Part shown: positions 53,673 to 63,875 of the stretch, one piece after another | Layout: each line of letters opens with the position of its first letter | Numbering within the stretch: the stretch's first letter is position 1 | Assembly (NCBI GenBank): GCA_030248195.1 | Contig: JASAND010012742.1 | Coordinates: forward strand, 17,440-81,439 | DNA length: 64,000 bases | DNA from: Trissonchulus latispiculum | Taxonomy: Eukaryota; Nematoda; Enoplea; Enoplida; Ironidae | Direction: 5' to 3' | Program-made: the position numbers and the translations under genes | Notes under the pieces: model-generated | Seen by the model: the letters and a program-made list of their open reading frames with translations, nothing else | The model's database searches: none | What the model was told of the DNA's origin: nothing

Positions 53673-56600
53673 CTATTGAAAAGACATAGTGTTGACAAAA
53701 CGGAATAAATTTGGTATAGGACGCAGTAAAGATGGAATAAAGGACCTATTAATTGGTGCATATAGTGCTGGTGCAGTAGTGTTGTTAACCTGCTTGATGA
53801 TTATTGCCATTTCTTGACTAGCATTGGATGCAGTTTCGTCTTGATTTGTTTCTTCAATGGTATTTTGCCCTTGGTCGACCTCGTTTACAGTATTTTCTAA
53901 TCCTTCAGTATTGCTACCAGCATCATTGTTATTGTCCTCCCTGTTTTCCGTAGCCGTTTCCTTAGGCGTATCTTGGAATAAGTCATCAAATTGTTCAGCT
54001 GTATCATCGGTAAATTGAGGATGCACATCTGGTAGTTTCTTAAGTCGATTGACGTGAATTGGGTTACTTACCTTCCCAGTTTGTAAGCACCGTAAACGCA
54101 CATTTTGTTCCGAAATCTTCTCAATTATGCGGTAAGGACCATCATATTTTGGAGCTAACTTTGCCATATGTCCTTGTGGTACTGGTACTTGAGATATGTT
54201 TCGCATTACAAGCTGTCCTACGTCAAAATGCTTCATACGTACATTCTTATCGTACCTTTGCTTCACCAAGTCAGTTTTGTCCTTAATAATTTGCGAAGTC
54301 AAACGCCAGTTTTCCGTTAATTCCCGCATAGCTGATGTTTTATAAGCATTCAAAGAAGTTACAGGTTTATCCAGTTTTTCAAAAAGCAAATCTTCCGGAA
54401 CTTGACAATCACGACCAAAAAGTAGAAAATATGGTGTATCTTGAATGGTAGAATGAAAAGATGTTCGATACGCATGCATTGCAAAAGCCAGTTTGATATC
54501 CCAGTCCTTCTGTGACGTATCTATGTATTTCTTAACTATTTCACGTATAGTACCATTTACCCTTTCTACAAGTCCGTTAGACTGAGGGTGATAAGCTGTC
54601 GTACGTAGCTTCTTTGTACCTAGTAGCTTAAAAAATGTCGATGTTACTTCTGACTGAAAATTTGGGCCTTGATCCGTGACTATTTCATTAGGTACGCCGT
54701 AACGTAAAATAAATTCATACAAAAGCGTACGTATTAACGTTTCAGATTTTTCATTCCTAAGAGGCCACGCTTCTGCCCAACGTGTTAACTGATCTATCAA
54801 AACAAGAACACAGACCTTTTGCTTCTTACTAGTTGGAAAATGACAAACGTCTAGGTAAATCCTTTCAAATGGTCTAGTAACAGGTGGATAAGGTTTCATA
54901 GGAGCTTGCGGTTGTTTCGGTCCAATAGTAAACTTCGCACAAACAATACAGTTACGTACGTATGCTGTTACGTCTCTAGTTAACGTTGGCCAATAGTATT
55001 TAGTAGCTATCTTATAAAGAGTTTGAGGTACTCCTTGGTGTCCACCAGTATCCATTGCACTATGGTATTGATGTAAAATATAGTTTCGAAACTTTTGTGG
55101 GACGCACACTTGTCGAGGTAACGCTAGTCTCCTTCGTCCACACGAGTCAATGTGATGTCTATACAAAATACCGTTTTCCAAAACAAAATCCGATTCAAAA
55201 CGAATTAAACGCCAAACTTTTTCGTCCGTTGTTAAACGACCAGTTTCCATATAGTCTTTTAAAGGACCAAATTCATGATCTTCATCTAAAGCTTGACTCC
55301 AACTTTCATCAGAAAACTTTTCAATAGCGAATACAGGTGGATACATGTCCTCAGTTACATCAAACTCTTCTTCGTTTTCAGATGTTGTTTCTGTGTTGTT
55401 ATTTTGCGTACGTACTTGCTGCAATCGTGAATCCGCCGTCGCAATGTCAGCCAAAAAGTTGTCCTTGGACTTTGGATTACGCGAAAGAGCATCTGCTACT
55501 GGATTATCAACCCCTTTTCGATGTAATGCAGTAAATTTGTACTCTTGCAATGCTATATGCCACTTAGCTAGTCTACTATTGCCTTGACGTTTTGGACAGG
55601 TAAAGATGTACTTAAGAGCTTCGTTGTCAGTATATAGGGTGAATTGGCGATGTCTTAAATAATGTTGGAAATGTTTACATGCCCAGACTACAGCTAACCC
55701 TTCTAGTTCGTATATTTCGTACTTCTTTTCTGCACCTACTAAAGATCTACTTGCATAAGCGATTGGTTTTGGTCTTGATTCACCTTCTTGTTCTTGCTCT
55801 AGTACCGCACCGAGACCTTGAATACTAGCATCAGTTGTTAACAAAAATGGATTATCCCAATTTGGGTATGCCAACACAGGTGCCTGAGTTAACGCAGTTT
55901 TCAAACTATCAAAGGCTGTTTGGCATTCATCAGTCCAATGAAAGCATTCTTGTTTCTTCAAAAGATTATTCAAAGGTCCGGCGATGGTACTAAAATTTTG
56001 AATAAATCGCCTATAGTATCCTGCCATACCTAAAAATCCACGTAGCTGCTTGACTGTTCTAGGTACAGGAAAATTTTGAACTGCACTTACTTTACGAGAG
56101 TCAGTTTCAATGCCTTTCTCTGAAATAAAGTGTCCAAGATATTCAACTCGTTTGCGAAAGAAGACACACTTTTTCATTTTCAATCGTAGACCATGGTCGG
56201 TCAATTTTTGAAAAACTACTTCCAACATTTTCAAATGGTGATCCTCATCGTTTGAAGGGATCAGTAGATCATCGATGTAAACTGGAAGTTCAGTAAAAAT
56301 ACGCTCCATTATGCGTTGAAACGTTGCTGGAGCATTCGTTAATCCAAAAGGCATGACATTGAAATGGAAAAGTCCCATATGTGAAATAAATGCAGTTTTC
56401 TCTTTGTGAGGTGGAAACATTTCGATCTGCCAGTAGCCACTATTAAGATCTAAGGTGGAGAAAAATTTTCCTTTACTGAACATATCTAGAATTTCGTCTA
56501 TCTTAGGTAGTGGATATCGGTCTTTCCTAGTTATCTTGTTCAGATTCCTGTAATCGATGACAAACCTTGTTGTTCCATCCTTCTTACCTACCAACATACA

Positions 56601-59600
56601 TGGAGATGACCATTGGCTATTCGATGGAGAGCAAATACCTTGATCCAACATCTTCCGAATGTGTTCTTCAATTTGTAGTCTTTCATTAGGATTCACTCTG
56701 TAGGCCTTAGCTGTAACTGGTCCACCCATACCAGTGTCAATCAGATGTTGTCCAGTTGTGCATTTTCCTAAGTTAGTAGGCGTAGCAAAGACATGTACGT
56801 ACTTACGTAATAGCTTCTTGAACCTTTCCTTGGATTTTTCCGAACATTCGAATTTATCTACCTGAGCTTCTTTCAGAAATTGTTCGTATTGTTCTTCCTT
56901 TGTTAACGGCTTTTCCTCTTTAGGTTGTTGTTGCTGTTCTTGTATCGTTTCCCTAATGTTTGAACTATGAATAGCTGAATTGACTTGTGGGTTTTCTCCC
57001 GTAAGAAGATCTGACTCACATACGTACTCCTGCTCAAACCAGTTATCTCCCATATGCAGGAAAGCTTCCTTGCCTTTAGGATTTTTCACAGAAACTAAAT
57101 CGTCAGCATAAGCTAATAGCATTCCTGGCCGTAGGTCCAAAGCTTCAGGACCAAGATTCCACACTCGAACGTATTGAGATTGATTTTCACTAGAAACAAT
57201 ACCAGGAACCACATAGCAATTATACTTTTCAACAATTTTCATAGAATTTCGTACCATTTTTGGTGGATCTTGAAAACGTGAAGGCCAAGGAGCTGCCTTG
57301 GGTTGTACTTTGGATGCATAAGTACGTATGAGAGAAAGAACTTCGTCATTATCCTCGATATTTGGATTTTGTTCATTTGATTCACAAGCTATTGGAACCC
57401 ATGCTTCTGAATTAGGTTGCACGCTAACTCCAACTCTAAGAAAAATATTCGAGACTTTTGGAGTTTCTTTTCCAAGAACTTGCAAAATGCTATCCAACTG
57501 AGGTGCACCTAAAAGCGGTACTTCTTTAAAAAGAGGATGATATATTGAATGTCTGCCCAACAACATTGACCAATTATAGGTTGAAAGAAAGTCAGAACCA
57601 AGTAAAACATCGTATGGGCAATGTTCACTAATAAGGAATTCGTGAGGCCAAATATATCCTTGAAAAGACAAATTCAATTTGACTGATCCAGAAAAATCTA
57701 TCGGAGTACCATTAGCTGCGGTAGCTGAAGCAAAACGTCGCTCGCCGGGCGTGAGTGCCTCTGGTGACTTCTTTTGTAAATGCTCAACAAAGCTTTTCGA
57801 AATAACCGATATATTCGCACCAGTATCTAGTAAAGCTAACGTATTCAAACCAGAGACAGACACTACAACCACTGGCGAATGAATAGGCGGAATCTTTGCT
57901 TGAGCTCCAACAAAATATTTATCTTCCTGAGCAAAAGCCATTAAATAGTTCCGATTATTAAAAATTGGCTCAGTTTTTGATGCCTTTTGTGGCTGAGAGT
58001 AGGAAACCTTTTGTTCCCCACTTGACGAAGCAGAATCAGAATCAGAACTTTCCTCGGAACTTTCTTCGGTTGATGTTGCATCAGAGTATGAAAGTAAAAC
58101 ATCCTCAAAAAGAAATTTGTCCGGAAAATCTGGGTCCAATACCTTAGACTTGATCTTTTTCTTTGTCTTCTCATGTTTCGTACGTACCCGTTTACCCTTT
58201 GAAGGCTTTTCTCCCTTGCGTTTACTGAGTTCTTCCTCAGTTTTCTGGATTTTCGGAGATGTTTCTTTTGCCTTTGCTTGGGTGGATGCCTCTTCAATTG
58301 TTCTAAGCCTTTGCAATCTATCCAAGTTATCATCTAAGGATGTATTCTGATTTATGAATTGAACTGGCGCGTATTTTTCACTATGGGAGACAGAGGCACC
58401 CGTCTTTTCTTCTGGACTAGTATCACCGTTGTGCTGAGTGTTCTCCGAGAGGCGAGCCAAAAAGTTCGCTCCTGAAGGCACTCCTTGATTAGGTGAACTA
58501 GATGTGCATGTCCCTATTCTAGTTGATGAGGCATTTGCAGATGCGAAAACCACGCGAGGTCCAAAAGAAAACGCTTGGCTTTCGCAACTGCGCCTGTTCG
58601 AAGACGCCATTCTTGAAACATTCCCAATAGGGTTCCTATGATCAAAATTAGTCGGCGCATTAAAAGATCTAGGCTGTTGCCTTTGAAATGGAAAATTATA
58701 CCGAAAATTTGGAAGTAAAAATCTAGGATGCTGAAAATTCGTAGGCCTAAAGCCAGCATTTTGATTTTGGAAACGTGAATTCCGAAAAGTTTGACCAGAA
58801 CGCGAAGTTTCGCGCTGAAAATTTGCTTGATGAGGTACCAATGAATTTTGCTGAATTGGTCGCAGAAAAAGTGCATTACGCATGTCGACCTTGTGCCGAT
58901 CTACCGGTACCAACTTTACCCAGCGTTGCTGGTCTGGCATAAAAAGAACACGTTCCGTTGCCTGAAATTGATTTGGCACTGAATTTCCAGAAAAACCGTC
59001 GGTTGAAAAAGAAACATTAGTGGAGGGACTTGTACGTACATACGTATTCGAAGAATTTTGATAATTTGGCAAATTTGTTCGTCCAAATTGATGATTCGGA
59101 GGTAAGTTTGACTTTACCACTCCAGCGTAAGAACAAAAGACTGAACAAATTTGATCGCAAGAAATTGACTTCTGATTTGGATAGGACTTCATCAAACTTT
59201 CCACGATGTTATCTGAATTAGCAAGGACTGAGCAAATGTTTGGATTAGAGTTCGAAACTGTAGTAGAGATTAAGGTAGAATTTACTTCAGGTGGAGACGG
59301 AAATTGTGCACCTTGTTGTTGCGAAGGTTCTCGCCTCTCACAGTCCAAAAACTTCAAAACAGATGGCTTCAAAGGTCCAATGAAAGAAGTTCGATGTTGC
59401 GCCTGTTGGTACTGCTCATAGGACATAAGTTGGAAAGGCTTGCCAGAAGGATCTAGAAGAACATTTGCCTGAGCGCCGCGTTGCTGATCGTTGTCAAGTG
59501 AATAGTTATTTTCGTCGGTGTTCCAACTTTGATTCTGATAGTCGTTAAAATAAGTTTTGCGCTTGCGACCGCGCCAAAAGTTTGAATTTCCATTTGGATA

Positions 59601-60530
59601 ACGCATAGCACAAGTCGACGCAAGATGGCCTAAATTGCCGCAGTAATAACACGTGACATTTTTGAGATCGCGCTGAGAGGGTTGGAATTCTGAATGTGAG
59701 CTTTGGTGCCGCACTGGAATAGCTTGAGCTGATGCTACAATAGGGGCTTTCGCAGAAGTAGAAGGCTCCGATTCCTGATTTTGAATTTCCGCCTTACTAA
59801 ACTTGATAGCTTCCAATGTAAGTTGTAACTGCACATTCCTAGATTTCATGTCCAAAATTTGCGCTTCGAGCTGGGTTAGCTTTTCATTCAAATCAGAATC
59901 TACAGTGGTAGAGACGCTGCTGACTTTAGCTTTCGGTTTAAATTCCGTTTTAGAAGTGGAAGGGGAGGTTGACAAATCCGACTCCTGTTCCTCCTCCAAC
60001 CTTGAAAGCTGGATCACAATTTTGTGCAATTGCTCCATAGTTTGGCCCCAATTTTCCAAATCAATTAAAAGGGGGACACTCAGCTTTTTCAGTTCTGGAC
60101 AGAGTCCTTTTCGTAATTGCTCAAAAATATTGATAGCCCTCAAATTATCAGAATCATTTGGAAAAGCTTTTCTAGCCATGATTTCCAAGTCAGCGGCAAA
60201 ATCCTGCACCTTTTCGTTTTCCTTCTGAACACGAACATAAAAACTTCGAGAATGTTCAGCCGCTGTCCTTGTCGCAGGTTCGTAAAGAGTCTTCAAACGT
60301 TTAACCATTTCTTCATAGGTATTTGGAAGCCCAAGAGAAGAAAATCTATGAAGGACAGTTTCCCCAAATTTTGCAAGAAGAATGGCTCGCTTATTAACAT
60401 CTGGGATAGAATTCGCTTGGACAATTGCCTCGAAACTAGTGATCCATTCTTCTGGAGTTACCGAAGTTTCTCTACCATTGTAGGGACTCAGACTTTTAAA
60501 AAGCGCAAGATACGATTTGATGTTCGCCAT
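53673..60530 (-). CDS. Gypsy element 1 gag-pol, intact 2285-codon ORF
   Basis: One uninterrupted frame from ATG at 60530. It has gag (residues about 1-330) with a zinc knuckle CYYCGNLGHLASTC (about 292-305) and a long Gln/Ser/Lys-rich linker. Protease LLDTGANISVI is at about 897. The RT has TLDLNSGYWQIEM and VYIDDLL (about 1418), followed by RNase H TTDASIQGLGAVL (about 1565). The integrase zinc region ends CIVCAK (about 1861), followed by the D, D and E at DVCHFP, VTDQGPNF and SNGLVERVN (about 1893-1985). A GPY-type module (YDGPYRIIEKI) is near 2128. All catalytic residues are present. Fusion of gag and pol in one frame is a lineage trait. It lies antisense in UGT intron 1. No internal stop suggests recent activity. 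Confidence 0.92.
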   Translation of the reverse strand: MANIKSYLALFKSLSPYNGRETSVTPEEWITSFEAIVQANSIPDVNKRAILLAKFGETVLHRFSSLGLPNTYEEMVKRLKTLYEPATRTAAEHSRSFYVRVQKENEKVQDFAADLEIMARKAFPNDSDNLRAINIFEQLRKGLCPELKKLSVPLLIDLENWGQTMEQLHKIVIQLSRLEEEQESDLSTSPSTSKTEFKPKAKVSSVSTTVDSDLNEKLTQLEAQILDMKSRNVQLQLTLEAIKFSKAEIQNQESEPSTSAKAPIVASAQAIPVRHQSSHSEFQPSQRDLKNVTCYYCGNLGHLASTCAMRYPNGNSNFWRGRKRKTYFNDYQNQSWNTDENNYSLDNDQQRGAQANVLLDPSGKPFQLMSYEQYQQAQHRTSFIGPLKPSVLKFLDCERREPSQQQGAQFPSPPEVNSTLISTTVSNSNPNICSVLANSDNIVESLMKSYPNQKSISCDQICSVFCSYAGVVKSNLPPNHQFGRTNLPNYQNSSNTYVRTSPSTNVSFSTDGFSGNSVPNQFQATERVLFMPDQQRWVKLVPVDRHKVDMRNALFLRPIQQNSLVPHQANFQRETSRSGQTFRNSRFQNQNAGFRPTNFQHPRFLLPNFRYNFPFQRQQPRSFNAPTNFDHRNPIGNVSRMASSNRRSCESQAFSFGPRVVFASANASSTRIGTCTSSSPNQGVPSGANFLARLSENTQHNGDTSPEEKTGASVSHSEKYAPVQFINQNTSLDDNLDRLQRLRTIEEASTQAKAKETSPKIQKTEEELSKRKGEKPSKGKRVRTKHEKTKKKIKSKVLDPDFPDKFLFEDVLLSYSDATSTEESSEESSDSDSASSSGEQKVSYSQPQKASKTEPIFNNRNYLMAFAQEDKYFVGAQAKIPPIHSPVVVVSVSGLNTLALLDTGANISVISKSFVEHLQKKSPEALTPGERRFASATAANGTPIDFSGSVKLNLSFQGYIWPHEFLISEHCPYDVLLGSDFLSTYNWSMLLGRHSIYHPLFKEVPLLGAPQLDSILQVLGKETPKVSNIFLRVGVSVQPNSEAWVPIACESNEQNPNIEDNDEVLSLIRTYASKVQPKAAPWPSRFQDPPKMVRNSMKIVEKYNCYVVPGIVSSENQSQYVRVWNLGPEALDLRPGMLLAYADDLVSVKNPKGKEAFLHMGDNWFEQEYVCESDLLTGENPQVNSAIHSSNIRETIQEQQQQPKEEKPLTKEEQYEQFLKEAQVDKFECSEKSKERFKKLLRKYVHVFATPTNLGKCTTGQHLIDTGMGGPVTAKAYRVNPNERLQIEEHIRKMLDQGICSPSNSQWSSPCMLVGKKDGTTRFVIDYRNLNKITRKDRYPLPKIDEILDMFSKGKFFSTLDLNSGYWQIEMFPPHKEKTAFISHMGLFHFNVMPFGLTNAPATFQRIMERIFTELPVYIDDLLIPSNDEDHHLKMLEVVFQKLTDHGLRLKMKKCVFFRKRVEYLGHFISEKGIETDSRKVSAVQNFPVPRTVKQLRGFLGMAGYYRRFIQNFSTIAGPLNNLLKKQECFHWTDECQTAFDSLKTALTQAPVLAYPNWDNPFLLTTDASIQGLGAVLEQEQEGESRPKPIAYASRSLVGAEKKYEIYELEGLAVVWACKHFQHYLRHRQFTLYTDNEALKYIFTCPKRQGNSRLAKWHIALQEYKFTALHRKGVDNPVADALSRNPKSKDNFLADIATADSRLQQVRTQNNNTETTSENEEEFDVTEDMYPPVFAIEKFSDESWSQALDEDHEFGPLKDYMETGRLTTDEKVWRLIRFESDFVLENGILYRHHIDSCGRRRLALPRQVCVPQKFRNYILHQYHSAMDTGGHQGVPQTLYKIATKYYWPTLTRDVTAYVRNCIVCAKFTIGPKQPQAPMKPYPPVTRPFERIYLDVCHFPTSKKQKVCVLVLIDQLTRWAEAWPLRNEKSETLIRTLLYEFILRYGVPNEIVTDQGPNFQSEVTSTFFKLLGTKKLRTTAYHPQSNGLVERVNGTIREIVKKYIDTSQKDWDIKLAFAMHAYRTSFHSTIQDTPYFLLFGRDCQVPEDLLFEKLDKPVTSLNAYKTSAMRELTENWRLTSQIIKDKTDLVKQRYDKNVRMKHFDVGQLVMRNISQVPVPQGHMAKLAPKYDGPYRIIEKISEQNVRLRCLQTGKVSNPIHVNRLKKLPDVHPQFTDDTAEQFDDLFQDTPKETATENREDNNNDAGSNTEGLENTVNEVDQGQNTIEETNQDETASNASQEMAIIIKQVNNTTAPALYAPINRSFIPSLLRPIPNLFRFVNTMSFQ

Positions 60531-61104
60531 GTCTCGATGCTGAGGTCAAGTTGCTACAGGGAATAATTGAGAGCGGAGTCCTTGCGTCCAAATAAATTTG
60601 CGCGATAGCTCATCAATGTTGTTTAGACTGATAGTTGCCCAAATATTTCGCAAGCTTGAGAAACGGTAGAAACGCAAACGGTAGAAAATTTTGAGAAATT
60701 AAAGTTAAAATTTTATTCAAGCAACTCGTGCAGAAAAAGGAAAAATATTTTATTGAGAACTCAAAGCATAAAAGAAAAAAAAAGAACCTGAAAAAAAGCA
60801 CAAATTAATTCATAATGAAATATAATAATATTAAAATACTATAATGTATATATTTATTTAAATAAATGGCTTTTAAAGCAGCCCTGGGAGTCAACCAGGT
60901 AGGTTTTGCTGCTGAATAAATAATTAATTTAATTTATAAATTTACCTAGCCGAAATTTTGGGTGGTGTCGTGTTCACCAAAAAGTGAACCCTTCACCGCT
61001 CAACTCAAATACATAGCCAAATACCATCCCATAAATTTCATTAAAAAGAAGAAAACAAAAACGTGATGGCTAACCAGACAGAGTCGAACTGTCTACGGTC
61101 GCCA
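60531..61104 (-). promoter_or_regulatory. Leader and primer-binding site of Gypsy element 1
   Basis: On the minus strand TGGCGACCGTAGAC starts at 61104 and resembles the tRNA-complementary primer site that follows a Gypsy 5' LTR. The 570-bp AT-rich leader to the ATG has no gene. The expected copy of the 375-bp LTR beyond 61104 is missing. Confidence 0.5.
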
Positions 61105-61106
61105 AA

Positions 61107-61262
61107 TGTGAAAGGTTGAAATCAGGATCTGAAAGATGTGAAGAAAAGTGTCCAGGGCGGGGATCGAACCACCGAGCTTTGGATCTGTAGTCGAGAACTC
61201 TACCACTGAGCCACACCCCCGGACGTTGAGACTAGTTTATTACGCTGATTTCAACCTTTCTG
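61107..61262 (-). other. tRNA-like sequence inside a 15-bp inverted repeat
   Basis: AAAGGTTGAAATCAG (61110-61124) is exactly mirrored by CTGATTTCAACCTTT (61247-61261). Between them the minus strand contains TGGCTCAGTGGTAGAG (A-box) and GGTTCGATCCC (B-box) with a CTACAG anticodon-loop-like segment. Acceptor and anticodon stems pair poorly, so it is a tRNA-derived pseudogene or SINE-type unit, not a working tRNA. It occupies the place where the Gypsy 5' LTR should be. Confidence 0.55.
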
Positions 61263-61439
61263 GGTTGCTGATATTTAACATATATATATATATATATAAA
61301 ATAAAATTACTTGAAGTCCAAATAATCGTGTAATCTCGTTGATCGTAAGGACGTTCTATTAATGGATAATCTATACTGCTATGTATTATTTCCTCAATAA
61401 TATTTGAGCATCTAAAATGGTTTCTCTGACTTGTTTCAG

Positions 61440-61544
61440 GAATGGTCAAAGATTGCTGAGAGTCAAAATGCTAAGAAAAATGGAGTAATCCTATTTTCAT
61501 TTGGAAGTGTAGCCAATACAAGTGCTATGCCTCATCAGCTAAAA
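61440..61544 (+). CDS. UDP-glucuronosyltransferase, exon 2
   Basis: Between TTGTTTCAG and a GTAAGC donor; 35 codons, phase 0 on both sides. Encodes EWSKIAESQNAKKNGVIL, then FSFGSVANTSAMP, the typical start of the UGT C-terminal (UDP-sugar-binding) domain. Joined to exon 1 it continues without a gap. Confidence 0.9.
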
Positions 61545-61679
61545 GTAAGCTACACTACTTGCCCAGAAAAGTTTGACGAAGGATGCCCAAGACTAATCAA
61601 TCCTTTCACCTAGCATAGATTATTCCTTCAATGTACTTTTCGATTCATGTAGTCTAAATCTAGCTTATTTTGTTTTCAG

Positions 61680-61809
61680 ATGGAATTCTTGAAAGCCTTT
61701 GGCAGTGTTAAGGCAGAAGTGATATGGCGAATGGAAGGAGAATTTCCAGAAGCTTCAGCCTACAAGAATGTACATCTGACCAAATGGATTCCGCAACAAG
61801 ATCTTTTCG
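61680..61809 (+). CDS. UDP-glucuronosyltransferase, exon 3
   Basis: Between TTGTTTTCAG and a GTAATT donor; 43 codons plus one base. Encodes KAEVIWRMEG and HLTKWIPQQDLF; the WIPQ(Q/N)DL motif contacts the sugar nucleotide in UGTs. Phase 1 matches exon 4. Confidence 0.9.
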
Positions 61810-62011
61810 GTAATTTAGACCTAGGATATTTCTGTTTCTTGAAAGACGTTTAAGATGGATGCAAATACTAAATACGACTTATGGAATCCTTTAAAACGAA
61901 GGAAACATTTCCGAATGTGGATTACACTTTATAATGGAAGCAGGCAAAGGAAAGATTGATAAACTTGATATGGGAGTTCAGCTGATGGCTTGGTGGTGTA
62001 GTGGTAAGCAT

Positions 62012-63290
62012 CAGAGATGAAACCGGGTCACTTAGACTTGACCCGGTGACCCGGTGACCCGGTAGACCTCTGACCCGGTGACCCGGTAGACCTCTGACCC
62101 GGTGACCCGGTAGACCTCTGACCCGGTGACCCGGTAGACCTCTGACCCGGTGACCCGGTAGACCTCTGACCCGGTGACCCGGTAGACCTCTGACCCGGTG
62201 ACCCGGTGACCCGGCGACCCAGTATTTTCAGAATTTCTGAGTTACGGCTGTAAAAGACTAAAAACTAAATTTTTGGTGGGGGGTGAGCCCCTTTTACTCA
62301 TTTAACGCATTTTTGGTGCCTTACGCTTGAAATATGTTCTTATTGAAAAATATTGTTTGTATCTTGAAAGCAGTTTGTCGGAAAATATTTAGATTTTTCA
62401 GCAATAATTTTGATTCAAAGATCACAAAGAAAGAGGGTCAGCCGTCAAAGACATTTACTCAATATGCGGTAACAACATCAGAAATTAAACTGAACACCGC
62501 TGGGAAAGCATGAGTCTTACTGCGTCCGGATGATTTAACTTTAGCTTAATGGAAAAATGTTTTCTCGTTTTATTAATTTCACTAGCCTTTCTCGTTTTGT
62601 TAGTTTCACTAAAAATATCGTTATTATCAATTTTAAAGAAAGATTTTGCCAGAATATTTATTACAGCAAAATTGCTTATTGCGTCAGAAACGGCAAGACA
62701 GGGTCCGCAAAAGGTCTGTATGATGTATATCGTTGTCGACAATGTGCTATTCAAACTCGTCACTTTTTACAGTTCCACAATCTATAGCAAAAAATAAACG
62801 AAGCTAAAATTTTAGAACAAAATATGCAACTAAATAGAAAATCAACAACTTAGCAGTGTTTTAATTGCCGTGACCGTATATTTAGAGGAAGCACTTGATT
62901 TCTTGGTTGAGGATGAGGGTTTCACTCTGAGGAGATTCATATAATATTATTTTTAACCTTTATAACTGAAGTTTAATGCAATAACTGTTCAAGACCCAAA
63001 TCTAAAAGTTTTATAATAGGGACGAGACGTTCACGCTGCTGATTGCCTTCATGAGAGCATTCTTGAGAGCTGGCTGAATAAAGTATTTGCTGTTTGTGCT
63101 AAATAAAAATTAAAGTGTTGGATATCAAAACTTTGGAGAAAAAACAGGAGAAAAAATCTGAAATAATATGTTTACATGCCGAAAATATGAAAATTTGTAA
63201 AGACCGGGTCCAGACCGGGTCAGAGCATCTGACCCGGTGACCCGGTGACCGGTCCACTTAGTGACCCGAACTGACCCGGTGACCCGTCTA
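62012..63290. mobile_element. hAT-like element with GACCCGGT arrays
   Basis: Flanked by an exact 8-bp duplication GTAAGCAT (62004-62011 and 63291-63298). The left end CAGAGATGAAACCGGGTCAC has the CAGRGRTG start common in hAT; the right end (complement) is TAGACGGGTCACCGGGTC. Both ends carry GACCCGGT words, so they pair. The centre (62230-63190) is AT-rich without an intact transposase; its small ORFs are not recognisable. Confidence 0.75.
62031..62222. repeat. 24-bp minisatellite in the hAT-like element
   Basis: Unit GACCCGGTGACCCGGTAGAC plus CTCT, about seven near-perfect copies; a diverged short block of the same words sits at 63205-63285. Confidence 0.9.
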
Positions 63291-63345
63291 GTAAGCATGT
63301 CTCACGACAGTGCGGATGGACCGTGGTTCGATTCTCAGCCGGGCC

Positions 63346-63875
63346 AACTCTCTCTTTTCCACCCTTAGTGAAAACTGAAATTCCCACTTCCTCTCTCTCT
63401 CTCTCTCCAGGGTCCTGCTTTCAGGTGTGGTTTGCCGAGTTCATAGTACAATACTGATCACATAATGGTTTGAGCGTCCTTTTATATGCTCCTCACTTTC
63501 TTTTACGGAGACCTCATGAACCAGCCATATTCACTGTACCTACCAACACCTCCCACTTCCCTTCTCTCTCCTATGTCCTGGTTCCATGGGTAGAGGGTGG
63601 ACTTGCCCTCTGTCTTGTTTACCAATCCATCCTAGGAGTACTACATTTTCGCATCTTCGAAAGAGGGCCATCACTGTACAATGCCGTATTCAGCAAAACG
63701 ACAACTGCAACAACAACAAGGTTTGCTCTGACGCGGTCATTCATTCTTTTTAAAAATAATGTTCCATTTGCTGAAAACCGATTCGTCTACTACTCTACAG
63801 AATTTTACATAAAACGCTGATTAACTCTAAACCTATAGATGTATTATTGACCTAAATAATAAACCTAAATTTCAG
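63346..63875. other. Rest of UGT intron 3
   Basis: Contains a CT dinucleotide run (63391-63408) and a 116-codon open frame (63470-63820) with no family resemblance, probably chance. Confidence 0.45.

Larger units (their letters stand above)
61987..63345 (+). other. tRNA-like sequence split by a transposon
   Basis: The parts 61987-62011 and 63291-63345 together give GGCTTGG and CCGGGCC acceptor arms (pairing with two wobbles), a GTAGTGGTAAG A-box and a GGTTCGATTC B-box. The anticodon and T stems are weak, so it is probably a tRNA-derived repeat and not a functional gene. The hAT-like element sits in its D-arm region. Confidence 0.5.

Noticed and set aside
61140..61220. Functional tRNA gene
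   Set aside because: A- and B-box matches are good but the acceptor and anticodon stems do not pair well and no clear anticodon identity emerges.
63470..63820. 116-codon ORF in UGT intron 3
   Set aside because: No recognisable domain, located inside an intron between well-defined exons, ordinary composition.
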